From assembly GCA_030746295.1 (NCBI GenBank), contig JASLMY010000054.1:1-22038 (forward strand): 22,038 nt of DNA, in the 5' to 3' direction. How positions within the stretch are numbered: position 1 is the stretch's first letter; the number at the start of each line of letters is the position of its first letter. The position numbers were made by a program, and so were the translations under genes. The notes below the pieces were generated by a model that saw nothing but the letters and a program-made list of their open reading frames with translations, did no database searches and was not told the origin of the DNA. Origin of the DNA: Alphaproteobacteria bacterium (GTDB lineage Bacteria > Pseudomonadota > Alphaproteobacteria > GCA-2731375). Shown piece by piece: positions 1-8,235 of this stretch.

Positions 1-2094
1 GGTCCAAATCTCGCCGGCATTGCTGGCCATCGTGTACTTGATGAACTTACGGATGTTGTCGTAGATCCGCCGGCCCTCGCGCACGGCGGCAACCACGGTG
101 GCGAAGTCGTCGTCCAGCAGCACCGCGTCCGCCGCCTCGCGGGCGACGTCGGTGCCCTTCAGCCCCATCGCCACGCCGATATCCGCCTGCTTCAGGGCCG
201 GCGCGTCGTTGACGCCGTCCCCGGTCATGGCGACGAACTGGCCGCGACCTTGCAGCGCCGTGACGAGGTCGTATTTCAGCTCCGGCGAGATCCGGGCATA
301 GACCCGGCAGTCGGCGACCGCCTGCGCCAAATCCGTCGGTGAGAGCGTCTGCAACTCGGGTCCCGTCAGCATGGCCTCGCCGTCCTCGACGATGCCGAGC
401 TCGACCGCGATCGCCGTCGCCGTCGCCGGATGGTCGCCAGTGATCATCGCCACCCGAATGCCGGCCCTGGCGCAGGAGGCGATCGCTTCCCTAACCCGGG
501 GCCGCGGCGGGTCGGCCAGTGCGACCAGCCCCAGAAAGGTCAGCTCGCGCTCCATGTCGGCGGCCTCGGGGCGTGACGGCAATTCCGAGAGTTCCCGCTC
601 GGCGAAGGCGAGAACGCGGTATCCGGCCCGTGCCGTCGCTTCGGCGATCTCAAGCATCCCGTCGGCGTCCAATGGCTCGGCACCTTCCGGGCCTTGTTGG
701 CCGAGACAGAGCGGCAGCACCGCCTCCGGCGCCCCCTTGACGATGGCGAGACCGGCGGTAGCCCCTCGGTGCAGCGTCGTCATGCGCCGCCGGCGCGCCT
801 CGAACGCAACCTCTCCGACCCTGGGCCAGATAGTCTCCAGGGTCTGCCGGTCATATCCCGCGGCGGCCGCCGCTTCCAGGATCGCGATCTCGGTCGGGTC
901 GCCCTGCGCGTCACCGGTCGCGTCGGCCTCGACATCGCTGTTCAGTGCCATGGCCCGGCCCAATGCCTGCCACCGGGTCTCCTCCTGTCCGGCTTCCGGC
1001 AGTTCCGTCAGCCGCTCCGTCGGGGCCAGGAAGACTTCGGCCCGCATCGAGTTCTGGGTCAGCGTGCCGGTCTTGTCGCAGCAGATGACGGTGACCGAGC
1101 CCAGCGTCTCCACCGCCGGCAGGCGGCGGATCAGGGCTTTCGCTGCGACCATGCGCTTCGCACCCAGTGCCAGGGCGATGGTGACTACCGCGGGAAGGGC
1201 CTCCGGGATCGCCGCGACGGCGAGGCTGACCGCGGTCAGGAACATCAACAGAAGCGGCTCGCCGCGGGCGAGACCGGCGAAGAGGACGACGGCGCAGATC
1301 ACCAGCACCGCGAGCGAGAGCCACCGGCCGAAGGTGGCGAGACGGCGCTGCAGCGGGGTCAGCGGCCGGGCGCCCTCGCGCATCAGGCTGGCGATGCGGC
1401 CGAGCTCGGTCTCGGTGCCGGTCGCTACCGCGACGCAACGGGCGCGGCCGGCGGTCACGTGGGTGCCTTTGTGCGCCATCGTGGCGCGGTCGCCGAGCGC
1501 CGCCTCGACCGCCACGACCACGCTGGCATCCTTGATCACGGGCACGGACTCGCCCGTCAGCGCCGCCTCGTCGACCGAGAGGTCGGCGGTCTCGACAATG
1601 CGAAGGTCGGCCGGGACGACGTCGCCCGCCTCCAAGAGCACAATATCTCCCGGCACCAAGTCGGCCTCGGCGACCTCCTGGCGGCGATTGTCCCGGAGGG
1701 CCGAGACGTGCGGGGCGCTCAACTGCTGGAGTGCCTCCAGCGCCCGCTCGGCGCGGTACTCCTGCACGAAGCCGATGATCGCGTTCAGGACCACGATCAC
1801 CAGGATGGCAATGGCGTCCAAGAGCTCGCCGATCAGGCCTGCGACCGTCGCGGCCAGCAGCAGGACGACGATCATGACGTTGGCGAACTGCCGCGCCAGC
1901 AGGATCAGAGGTCCAGCACCGCCGCCGCTCTCCAGCTGATTCGGGCCCCAGCGCGCCCGCCGGCGGCCGACCTCGGCGGCCGGCAGACCTTGGGCCGGGT
2001 CGACCTCGAGACGGCGCAACACCTCGGCCCCGTCGATCGCGTGAGGGGGCGGACCGTCCCTGAATAGTGTGTAATGCGACACCTCAGAACTCAT
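1..2094 (-). CDS. P2A-type cation-transporting ATPase (Ca2+-ATPase-like), C-terminus beyond window
   Basis: This is an inner-membrane ion pump driven by ATP, read on the minus strand and still open at base 1, so about 698 residues of a family usually near 900 are present. Visible in order: an N-terminal cation-ATPase segment, two helices around residues 62-110, the actuator loop TGES (about 180-183), helices around 260-310 with the ion-site motif PEALP (297-301), the phosphorylation motif DKTGTLT with Asp340, and the hinge motif GDGVNDAP near residue 622. The last visible residues include SNAGEIW, matching the calcium-ligand helix of SERCA-type pumps. PEALP and the GE in that helix favour a P2A (calcium or related cation) pump over heavy-metal P1B pumps; the exact ion is inferred. 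The chosen ATG at 2094 has a weak GATGGG seven bases upstream; in-frame ATGs at 2106 and 2109 are alternatives. It diverges from the nucleoside operon, with no evident functional link. Confidence 0.9.
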   Translation of the reverse strand, partial: MSSEVSHYTLFRDGPPPHAIDGAEVLRRLEVDPAQGLPAAEVGRRRARWGPNQLESGGGAGPLILLARQFANVMIVVLLLAATVAGLIGELLDAIAILVIVVLNAIIGFVQEYRAERALEALQQLSAPHVSALRDNRRQEVAEADLVPGDIVLLEAGDVVPADLRIVETADLSVDEAALTGESVPVIKDASVVVAVEAALGDRATMAHKGTHVTAGRARCVAVATGTETELGRIASLMREGARPLTPLQRRLATFGRWLSLAVLVICAVVLFAGLARGEPLLLMFLTAVSLAVAAIPEALPAVVTIALALGAKRMVAAKALIRRLPAVETLGSVTVICCDKTGTLTQNSMRAEVFLAPTERLTELPEAGQEETRWQALGRAMALNSDVEADATGDAQGDPTEIAILEAAAAAGYDRQTLETIWPRVGEVAFEARRRRMTTLHRGATAGLAIVKGAPEAVLPLCLGQQGPEGAEPLDADGMLEIAEATARAGYRVLAFAERELSELPSRPEAADMERELTFLGLVALADPPRPRVREAIASCARAGIRVAMITGDHPATATAIAVELGIVEDGEAMLTGPELQTLSPTDLAQAVADCRVYARISPELKYDLVTALQGRGQFVAMTGDGVNDAPALKQADIGVAMGLKGTDVAREAADAVLLDDDFATVVAAVREGRRIYDNIRKFIKYTMASNAGEIWT

Positions 2095-2228
2095 CGAGGT
2101 GCCCATCATTTCAATGCCGGGCGGCGCATGCAAGATGGTTCGCGGGTCGGCGCCGGCGGTGTTCTTTCCGCCCGTCGGCGTAGATTGGGGCTGGACCAAG
2201 CGCATCGGCTGGGACCACAATCGTGCCT

Positions 2229-2253
2229 CGATTGCCGTCAGCGGCGGCAATCG
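2229..2253. promoter_or_regulatory. Perfect inverted repeat upstream of the nucleoside transporter gene
   Basis: The arms CGATTGCCG (2229-2237) and CGGCAATCG (2245-2253) are perfect inverted copies separated by seven bases. The repeat ends 31 bases before the ATG of the BMP-family gene, in the divergent region between it and the P-type ATPase gene. It could be an operator for a dimeric repressor or an RNA hairpin in the transporter leader. No regulator gene for it is visible in the window. Confidence 0.5.
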
Positions 2254-2284
2254 TCCAGGGAGGTGAGCCGATAGTGGGGAAACG

Positions 2285-3277
2285 ATGAAACTGCAACTCA
2301 TTGCCACGTTGATCGCCGCGGTTTCCGCCACCGCGGTGGCAGCGGCGGAGATCAAGCCTGCCGTCGTCTTCGACATGGGCGGCAAGTTCGACAAGTCGTT
2401 CAACGAAGGGGTCTGGAACGGCGTCGAGAAGTTCCGCAAGGAGACCAGCATCGCCTACCGCGAGTTCGAGGTCACCAACGAGACCCAGCGCGAGCAAGCG
2501 TTGCGCCGCATGGCCCAAAGGGGCGCCGATCCGGTTCTCGGCATCGGCTTTGCGCAGGCACCGGCGCTGGAGAAGGTCGCCAAGGAGTTCCCGAAGACCC
2601 GCTTCGCCATCATCGACATGGTGGTCGACCTGCCGAACGTGCAATCGATCGTCTTCAAGGAACACGAGGGCTCGTTCCTGGTTGGCGCGCTGGCCGCCCA
2701 GGCCTCGAAATCGGGCAAGGTCGGCTTCATCGGCGGCATGGACATCCCGCTGATCCGGCGCTTCGCCTGCGGCTACGTGCAGGGCGCGAAGTTCCAGAAC
2801 GCCAAGGTCGAGATCCTGCAGAACATGACCGGGACCACGCCGGCCGCCTGGAACAACCCGACCAAGGGCGGCGAGCTCGCCCGCAGCCAGTTCGACCGCG
2901 GCGCCGACATCGTCTATGCCGCCGCCGGCGGCACCGGGGTCGGCGTCTACCAGGCCGCCAAGGACAGCGGCAAGCTCGCCATCGGCGTCGACAGCAACCA
3001 GAACCATTTGCATCCGGGCACGATGCTGACCTCGATGCTGAAGCGGGTCGACGTCGCCGCCTACAATGTCTTCATGTCAGCAAAGCAAGGCACCTGGAAG
3101 GCCGGCATCCAGGTCCTGGGGCTGGCCGAGGACGGCGTCGGCTGGGCCCTCGACAAGCACAACGAGAGCCTGGTCTCGCCCGAGATGCGGAGCCGGATCG
3201 ACGCCATCAAGGCCGACATCATCGCCGGCAAGATCAAGGTCCACGACTACATGAGCGACAGCAGCTGCAAGTTTTGA
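2285..3277 (+). CDS. BMP/PnrA-family nucleoside-binding periplasmic protein of an ABC transporter
   Basis: This protein captures its ligand in the periplasm and hands it to the ABC permease encoded downstream. The 330-residue product starts with a Sec signal peptide (hydrophobic residues about 5-20, likely cleaved after Ala21 in ATAVAAA-EIK). There is no lipobox cysteine, unlike the lipoprotein PnrA and Med relatives. The mature start, VVFDMGGKFDKSFNEG (about residues 27-42), is the BMP-family signature; the Asp and Asn in this stretch correspond to ligand contacts in PnrA. Other family features are the internal GVDSNQ motif and an overall length normal for the family. The ATG at 2285 is preceded by GGGGA at a suitable distance. 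It is the first gene of the operon, and the cdd-punA-deoA-deoB-add genes downstream make nucleosides the likely ligands, although some BMP proteins bind other small molecules. Confidence 0.9.
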   Translation: MKLQLIATLIAAVSATAVAAAEIKPAVVFDMGGKFDKSFNEGVWNGVEKFRKETSIAYREFEVTNETQREQALRRMAQRGADPVLGIGFAQAPALEKVAKEFPKTRFAIIDMVVDLPNVQSIVFKEHEGSFLVGALAAQASKSGKVGFIGGMDIPLIRRFACGYVQGAKFQNAKVEILQNMTGTTPAAWNNPTKGGELARSQFDRGADIVYAAAGGTGVGVYQAAKDSGKLAIGVDSNQNHLHPGTMLTSMLKRVDVAAYNVFMSAKQGTWKAGIQVLGLAEDGVGWALDKHNESLVSPEMRSRIDAIKADIIAGKIKVHDYMSDSSCKF

Positions 3278-3301
3278 ACAGCTGAGGCTCGACGGGCCGA
3301 C

Positions 3302-4921
3302 GTGGCGGAAACAACAGAGCCCGGGGGCGACACGGCGCTTGCCGCGGCCCCCTCCGGCGCTGGCCGGCCACCCGCGATAGAGCTTCGGGACATCGACAAG
3401 CGCTTCGGCCCCGTCCACGCCAACCGCGAGGTCTCGCTCAGTGTGCCGGCGGGCGTCATCCACGGTATCGTCGGTGAGAACGGCGCTGGCAAGTCGACGC
3501 TAATGAACATCCTCTACGGCTTCTACGAGGCCGACCGCGGCGAGATTCTGGTCGAGGGTAAGCGCCGCCGCATTCGCAACTCTGCCGATGCCATCGCCGC
3601 CGGCATCGACATGGTCCACCAGCACTTCATGCTGGTCGACAGCTTCACCGTGCTGGAAAACGTGATGTTGGGCAGCGAAGGCGGTGCCACGCTGGCCGGC
3701 GGCGTTCGGGCGGCGCGGCAGGCGCTGGCACGGCTCGGCGAGGATTTCGGCCTGAAGGTGCCGGCGAATGCCCTCGTCGGCGACTTGCCGGTTGGCCTGC
3801 AACAGCGAGTCGAGATCTTGAAGGCCCTTCATCGCGGCGCCCGCATCCTGATCCTCGACGAGCCCACCAGTGTGCTGACACCGCAGGAAACCGAGCAACT
3901 CTTCCGCATCTTGGGCGCACTCCGCGACCAGGGCGTGACGGTGATCCTGATCACCCACAAGCTGAGAGAGATCATGGCGATCACCGACTCGGTCTCGGTC
4001 ATGCGCCAGGGCCGGATGGTGGCGCACCTCGAGACCCGGTCGACCGATCGGGAGGCCCTCGCCGAGCTGATGGTCGGCCGAAAGGTGCTCCTCCGGGTCG
4101 AGAAGACGCCAGCCCAACCGGGTGCGGCGGTGCTGCAGGTCGCTGGCCTGACGCTGGTCGACGCAACCGGGGTCGCCCGTCTCGACGGCGTCGGCCTCGA
4201 GCTCCGCGCCGGCGAGATCGTCGGCATCGCCGGCGTCTCCGGCAACGGCCAGAGCGAACTCCTGGAAGTCCTCGCCGGCATCCGCCCCTTCGATAAGGGC
4301 CGCGTTCGCCTGGGCACGACCGAGATCACGCCCGAGCACCGGCGCAACCCGGCCGAGATGCGGCGGCTCAAGGTCGCGCACGTGCCGGAGGACCGGCTCA
4401 GGAGCGGCGTCGTGCCGGCCTTCGAGGCCAGGGAATCCTTCATCCTGGGCTACCACGACGATCCCGCCTACAACGGCGCCGTCTTCACGGACATGGCCGC
4501 GATCCTCGAGGATTGCGCCGCGAACATGGCCAAGTATGACGTCCGCCCGGCCGACCCGGGCCTCGGCACCCGCAACTTCTCCGGCGGCAACCAGCAGAAG
4601 CTCGTCCTGGCCCGCGAGTTGGAGCGGGCGCCCGACGTGTTGCTGGTCGGCCAGCCGACCCGCGGCGTCGACATCGGCGCCATCGAGTTCATCCACCGCA
4701 GCCTGATCGCGATGCGCGATGCCGGTAGTGCGGTGCTTCTGGTCTCGGTCGAGCTCGACGAGGTGATGAGCCTCGCCGACCGGATTCTGGTGGTGTTCGA
4801 GGGCCGGATCGTCGGCGAGGTCGGGGCCGGCGAGGCCGACGAGCGCGACCTCGGCCTGATGATGGCCAACATCGTGCCGGAGCACCTGAGGCCCGACGGG
4901 GAGCCGCCCGGAGATGGCTGA
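3302..4921 (+). CDS. Nucleoside ABC transporter ATPase with two fused ATP-binding domains
   Basis: This 539-residue cytoplasmic protein powers the two permeases encoded next. It holds two ABC domains in one chain, as in RbsA-like and NupA-like ATPases. The first has Walker A GENGAGKST (58-66), a signature variant LPVGLQQ (about 162-168) and Walker B ILILDEPTS (about 182-190). The second has a degenerate Walker A, GVSGNGQSE (about 310), without the lysine, a canonical signature FSGGNQQ (about 426) and VGQPTRGVD (about 449-457) where the usual DEPT is replaced. This asymmetry is normal for transporters paired with BMP proteins and supports that assignment. The start is a GTG 24 bases after the binding-protein stop. 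The stop codon lies inside the start of the first permease gene (8-base overlap), suggesting coupled translation. It resembles YufO/NupA; substrate is inferred from context. Confidence 0.92.
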   Translation: MAETTEPGGDTALAAAPSGAGRPPAIELRDIDKRFGPVHANREVSLSVPAGVIHGIVGENGAGKSTLMNILYGFYEADRGEILVEGKRRRIRNSADAIAAGIDMVHQHFMLVDSFTVLENVMLGSEGGATLAGGVRAARQALARLGEDFGLKVPANALVGDLPVGLQQRVEILKALHRGARILILDEPTSVLTPQETEQLFRILGALRDQGVTVILITHKLREIMAITDSVSVMRQGRMVAHLETRSTDREALAELMVGRKVLLRVEKTPAQPGAAVLQVAGLTLVDATGVARLDGVGLELRAGEIVGIAGVSGNGQSELLEVLAGIRPFDKGRVRLGTTEITPEHRRNPAEMRRLKVAHVPEDRLRSGVVPAFEARESFILGYHDDPAYNGAVFTDMAAILEDCAANMAKYDVRPADPGLGTRNFSGGNQQKLVLARELERAPDVLLVGQPTRGVDIGAIEFIHRSLIAMRDAGSAVLLVSVELDEVMSLADRILVVFEGRIVGEVGAGEADERDLGLMMANIVPEHLRPDGEPPGDG

Positions 4922-6029
4922 GGCCCAAGCCGAGGCGCCGCGCTGGGTCGGCTACCTGGTGGTGCCCTTGGCCAACCTGGCGCTGGCCTTCCTGGTCTCG
5001 GGCGCCATCGTGCTGGCGATCGGCGAGGACCCGATCGAGGCGGTGGGGATCCTGATCCACGGCGCCTTCGGCTTTGAAGAGGCGATCGGCTACACGCTCT
5101 ACTACGCCACCAACATCACTTTCACCGGGTTGGCGGTGGCGATCGCCTTTCACGCCAATCTCTTCAACATCGGCGGCGAGGGCCAGGCCTATATCGGCGG
5201 CCTCGGCGTCGGCCTCGTCTGCCTCGGCGTCGACGCCTACCTGCCTTTCCTTGCGATCCTGGCGTTGGCGATACTGGCGGCGGCGCTCTTCGGTGCCGCT
5301 TGGGCCCTGATCCCGGCCTATCTGCAGGCCAAGCGCGGCAGCCACATCGTTATCACGACCATCATGTTCAACTTCATCGCCTACGCGCTGATGAACTATC
5401 TGTTGGTCCGGGTCTTGATCAAGCCGGGGCAGATGTCGCCCGAGACCCGCGAGTTCGCCGAGGTCTCGTGGCTACCCTTCGCGCATGAGGCGCTGGCCTG
5501 GGTCGGTATCGAGGTGACCCGCTCGCCCCTGAACCTGTCATTCCTCTGGGCGCTCTTCTGCTGTCTCGTGGTCTGGCTCCTGGTCTGGCGCACTCGCTGG
5601 GGCTATGCGTTGCGCGCCGTCGGTGCTAACGAGAGCGCCGCCGTCTACGGCGGCATCAAGCCGGCCCGGGTGGTGATCTACGTCATGTGTGTCTCCGGCG
5701 CGCTCGCTGGCTTCGTCGGCCTGAACGAGATCATGGGCGTGCAGCATCGCCTGTTGTTGAACTTCACCGCCGGCTATGGCTTCGTCGGCATCGCCGCGGC
5801 GCTGATGGGGCGGAGCCATCCGCTCGGCATCATCCTGGCGAGCCTGCTGTTCGGCGCCCTCTACCAGGGCGGAGCCGAGCTCGCCTTCGAGATCCCCCGC
5901 ATCACCCGCGAGCTCGTGGTCGTGATCCAGGGTCTGGTGATCCTCTTCTCGGGCGCTCTCGAGTTCATGCTGAAGCCCCATATCGAGGCCCTGTTCCGCC
6001 GGCGGGCGCCGGTGGCGGCGGCCGAGTAG
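4914..6029 (+). CDS. Nucleoside ABC transporter permease 1 (YufP/NupP-like)
   Basis: This is the first inner-membrane channel subunit. The 371-residue protein is mostly hydrophobic, with about eight to ten likely helices, beginning with a helix at residues 13-36. It belongs to the permease family shared by branched-chain amino acid and ribose transporters (BPD_transp_2). The conserved FNIGGEGQ motif at residues 84-91 is typical of the long permease of BMP-type systems, as is the ALRAVGANESAAVYGGI loop in the second half, which probably contacts the ATPase. The ATG at 4914 overlaps the end of the ATPase gene by eight bases and follows GGAG closely. The second permease starts four bases after its stop codon. 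Confidence 0.9.
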   Translation: MAEAQAEAPRWVGYLVVPLANLALAFLVSGAIVLAIGEDPIEAVGILIHGAFGFEEAIGYTLYYATNITFTGLAVAIAFHANLFNIGGEGQAYIGGLGVGLVCLGVDAYLPFLAILALAILAAALFGAAWALIPAYLQAKRGSHIVITTIMFNFIAYALMNYLLVRVLIKPGQMSPETREFAEVSWLPFAHEALAWVGIEVTRSPLNLSFLWALFCCLVVWLLVWRTRWGYALRAVGANESAAVYGGIKPARVVIYVMCVSGALAGFVGLNEIMGVQHRLLLNFTAGYGFVGIAAALMGRSHPLGIILASLLFGALYQGGAELAFEIPRITRELVVVIQGLVILFSGALEFMLKPHIEALFRRRAPVAAAE

Positions 6030-6033
6030 CGCC

Positions 6034-7008
6034 ATGGACGACGCCTTCCTGCTCTCCGTCCTGACCCTCGATGCGACGCTCCGCGTAGCGACGCCGTTGG
6101 TGCTCTGCGCCATGGCCGGGCTCTTGTCCGAGCGCTCCGGCATCATCGATATCAGTCTCGAAGGCAAGATGCTGGGCGCCGCCTTTGCCGCCGCCGCCGT
6201 CGCCGCGGTTAGCGGCTCGGCCTGGCTGGGGCTGGCGGCAGCGGCGCTGACCGGGATCGCGCTGGCGCTGGTGCACGGCTTTGCCTGCATCACCCACAAC
6301 GGCAACCAAGTGGTGAGCGGCGTCGCCATCAATATTCTGATGTCGGGGATGACGGTGACGCTGGGCATCGCCTGGTTCGCCCAGGGCGGGCAGACGCCCT
6401 CGCTGCCGCCCGAGGCCCGTTTCACGCCGCTGGTCTGGCCCGGCGCGGAGGCGCTGCGCCAAGTGCCGATCCTCGGCACCATCTATGCCGAGCTCTTGAG
6501 CGGCCACAATCTCTTGGTCTACGTCGCCTTTATGGGCGTTCCGTTGACTTGGTGGCTGGTCTACCGCACCCGCTTCGGTTTGCGCCTGCGCGCCGTCGGC
6601 GAGAACCCGCTGGCCGTCGACACCGCCGCCATCTCGGTCGCCTGGATGCGCTACCGGGCCGTCATCTGTGCCGGTGTCCTGTCCGGCATCGCCGGCGCCT
6701 ACCTCTCGACGGCGCAGAGCGGTGCCTTCGTCCGCGAGATGACGGCCGGCCAGGGCTACATCGCACTGGCGGCGATGATCTTCGGCAAATGGCGGCCGCT
6801 GCCGGCGATGGGCGCCTGCCTGCTGTTCGGCTTCTTGGACGCGGTCGCGGTCCGCCTGCAGGGGGTGGTGCTACCGGTGATCGGCGAAGTTCCGGTACAA
6901 TTCATCCAGGCCCTGCCCTATGTCTTGACCGTAGTCCTGTTGGCAGGCTTCATCGGTCGCGCCGTGGCCCCGAGGGCGATCGGCATACCTTATGTGAAAG
7001 AGCGATGA
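6034..7008 (+). CDS. Nucleoside ABC transporter permease 2 (YufQ/NupQ-like)
   Basis: This is the shorter second channel subunit, 324 residues, and forms a heterodimer with permease 1 in known homologues. The motif ERSGIIDISLEGKML (33-47) is the hallmark of this permease subtype, and LRAVGENPLAVDTAAI around residue 187 is the probable ATPase-coupling loop. Length and hydrophobic pattern (about eight to nine helices) are normal. It starts four bases after permease 1 and its stop TGA overlaps the ATG of cdd in an ATGA junction. The tight link to a cytidine deaminase gene is the clearest local sign that the transporter carries nucleosides. Confidence 0.9.
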   Translation: MDDAFLLSVLTLDATLRVATPLVLCAMAGLLSERSGIIDISLEGKMLGAAFAAAAVAAVSGSAWLGLAAAALTGIALALVHGFACITHNGNQVVSGVAINILMSGMTVTLGIAWFAQGGQTPSLPPEARFTPLVWPGAEALRQVPILGTIYAELLSGHNLLVYVAFMGVPLTWWLVYRTRFGLRLRAVGENPLAVDTAAISVAWMRYRAVICAGVLSGIAGAYLSTAQSGAFVREMTAGQGYIALAAMIFGKWRPLPAMGACLLFGFLDAVAVRLQGVVLPVIGEVPVQFIQALPYVLTVVLLAGFIGRAVAPRAIGIPYVKER

Positions 7009-7406
7009 GCGAGCACTTGGAACGGATGATCGATCTTGCCCGCGAGGTCCGGGAACGGGCCTACGCGCCCTATTCGGGCTTCAAGGTCGGCGCCGTCGTG
7101 CGTACGCCCGAGGGCGACCTCCACACCGGCACCAACGTCGAGAACTCGTCCTATCCGCAAGGCTGGTGCGCCGAGGCCTCGGCCATCTCCGCCATGGTCG
7201 CGGCAGGGGACCAGCAGATCGCCGAGGTCGTGGTCCTGGGCGACGGCGAGCGGCTCTGCACGCCCTGCGGCGGTTGCCGCCAGAAGCTCCGGGAGTTCGC
7301 CAACGGGGAGACGCCGGTGCACATCTGTGGTCCCGAGGGCCATCGCCGAACGGTCACGCTGGGCGAGCTGATGCCGCTCGCCTTCGGACCGGAGAATTTG
7401 GAGTGA
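7005..7406 (+). CDS. cdd: Cytidine deaminase
   Basis: The enzyme hydrolyses cytidine and deoxycytidine to uridine and deoxyuridine plus ammonia in the cytoplasm. The 133-residue protein has the size of the short homotetrameric CDD class. Visible features are FKVGA (26-30), the nucleoside-binding NVENSSYP (44-51), catalytic Glu57 in CAE with zinc ligand Cys55, and CTPCGGC (85-91) giving zinc ligands Cys88 and Cys91. I chose the ATG at 7005, which shares ATGA with the end of the second permease gene; the reading frame stays open upstream, but everything before 7005 overlaps permease coding and resembles no deaminase. The downstream punA GTG overlaps the cdd stop. Its product uridine can be used by the nearby phosphorylase DeoA. 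Confidence 0.95.
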   Translation: MSEHLERMIDLAREVRERAYAPYSGFKVGAVVRTPEGDLHTGTNVENSSYPQGWCAEASAISAMVAAGDQQIAEVVVLGDGERLCTPCGGCRQKLREFANGETPVHICGPEGHRRTVTLGELMPLAFGPENLE

Positions 7407-8224
7407 CAGCTGAGGCGGCGGCCGCCGTCGCCGGCTTGGCGAGCGGCGGCCTGGTGCCGGAGGTCGGCCTGGTGCTGGGCTCCGGTCTTGGCGCCGTCGC
7501 CGAGGCGATCGAGGACGCGAACGCTATCCCCTACCGGGATTTGCCCGGCTTCCCGGTGCCGACAGTGGAAGGTCATAGCGGCCGCCTGATCCTCGGCCGA
7601 CTCGCCGGGGTGCCGATCGCCTGCCTGCAGGGCCGCGCGCATCTCTATGAAGGTCTCGGGGCCGACGCCGTGACACTGCCGATCCGGACGCTGCAGCGTC
7701 TCGGCGCCCGGCGTCTGTTGTTGACCAATGCCGCCGGCAGTCTAGTGCCTGAGATCGGTGCCGGCCGCCTGATGCTGATTACCGACCATATCGACTTCAG
7801 CGGCCGAAACCCCCTGATCGGCCCCAACGATGCGGCTTTCGGCCCGCGCTTCGTCGATCTGACCGAGGCATACGACCCCGAATTGAGAAGTCGGCTCCTG
7901 GAAGCGGCAGCGGGGGAAGGAATCACCCTGCACCAGGGCGTCTACGTCTGCTGCGTCGGTCCCAGTTTCGAGACCCCGGCCGAGATCCGTGCCTTCCGCA
8001 CCATCGGCGCCGACGCGGTGGGCATGTCGACGGTGCCGGAATGTATCGTCGCCCGCCATTGCGGCATGGTCGTGGCGGCGGTCTCGGTGATCACCAACCT
8101 CGCCGCCGGCCTGGGCTCCGGCCCGTTGAGCCATGACCAGACGCTCGCCGGCGTCGGCAAGGCGGCGGATAATTTCGGCCGTCTGTTGCATCGTTTCCTC
8201 GCCGATCTGGGCGCCGGCACCTGA
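7403..8224 (+). CDS. punA: Purine nucleoside phosphorylase (trimeric, 6-oxopurine type)
   Basis: The enzyme splits inosine and guanosine (and deoxy forms) with phosphate into base and (deoxy)ribose-1-phosphate. The 273-residue product shows GSGLG (26-30), GHSG with His58, GRAH (77-80), TNAAGSL (108-114), GPSFETPAE (186-194) and GADAVGMSTVPE (202-213). Glu190 and Asn232 match the Glu201 and Asn243 of human PNP that give specificity for 6-oxopurines, so adenosine must first be deaminated, which fits the add gene downstream. I place the start at GTG 7403, overlapping the cdd stop by four bases, with GGAG eight bases upstream at 7391-7394; the frame is open further back but that part lies within cdd and has no homology to PNP. 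It could also act on xanthosine, as XapA does. Confidence 0.92.
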   Translation: MTAEAAAAVAGLASGGLVPEVGLVLGSGLGAVAEAIEDANAIPYRDLPGFPVPTVEGHSGRLILGRLAGVPIACLQGRAHLYEGLGADAVTLPIRTLQRLGARRLLLTNAAGSLVPEIGAGRLMLITDHIDFSGRNPLIGPNDAAFGPRFVDLTEAYDPELRSRLLEAAAGEGITLHQGVYVCCVGPSFETPAEIRAFRTIGADAVGMSTVPECIVARHCGMVVAAVSVITNLAAGLGSGPLSHDQTLAGVGKAADNFGRLLHRFLADLGAGT

Positions 8225-8235
8225 GGGGCGACCCG

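Noticed and set aside
694..2067. Long plus-strand ORF (457 codons) across the P-type ATPase gene
   Set aside because: It is the antisense shadow of the pump gene, whose minus-strand frame has all family motifs. Long shadow ORFs are expected in high-GC DNA.
2107..2284. Purine riboswitch ahead of the nucleoside transporter
   Set aside because: The leader lacks the conserved junction and loop sequences of purine-sensing RNAs; only a simple inverted repeat is present.
3500..4885. 461-codon minus-strand ORF opposite the ABC ATPase gene
   Set aside because: Low-complexity composition rich in Asp, Val and Ala, no recognisable domain, and fully antisense to a gene with clear ABC motifs.
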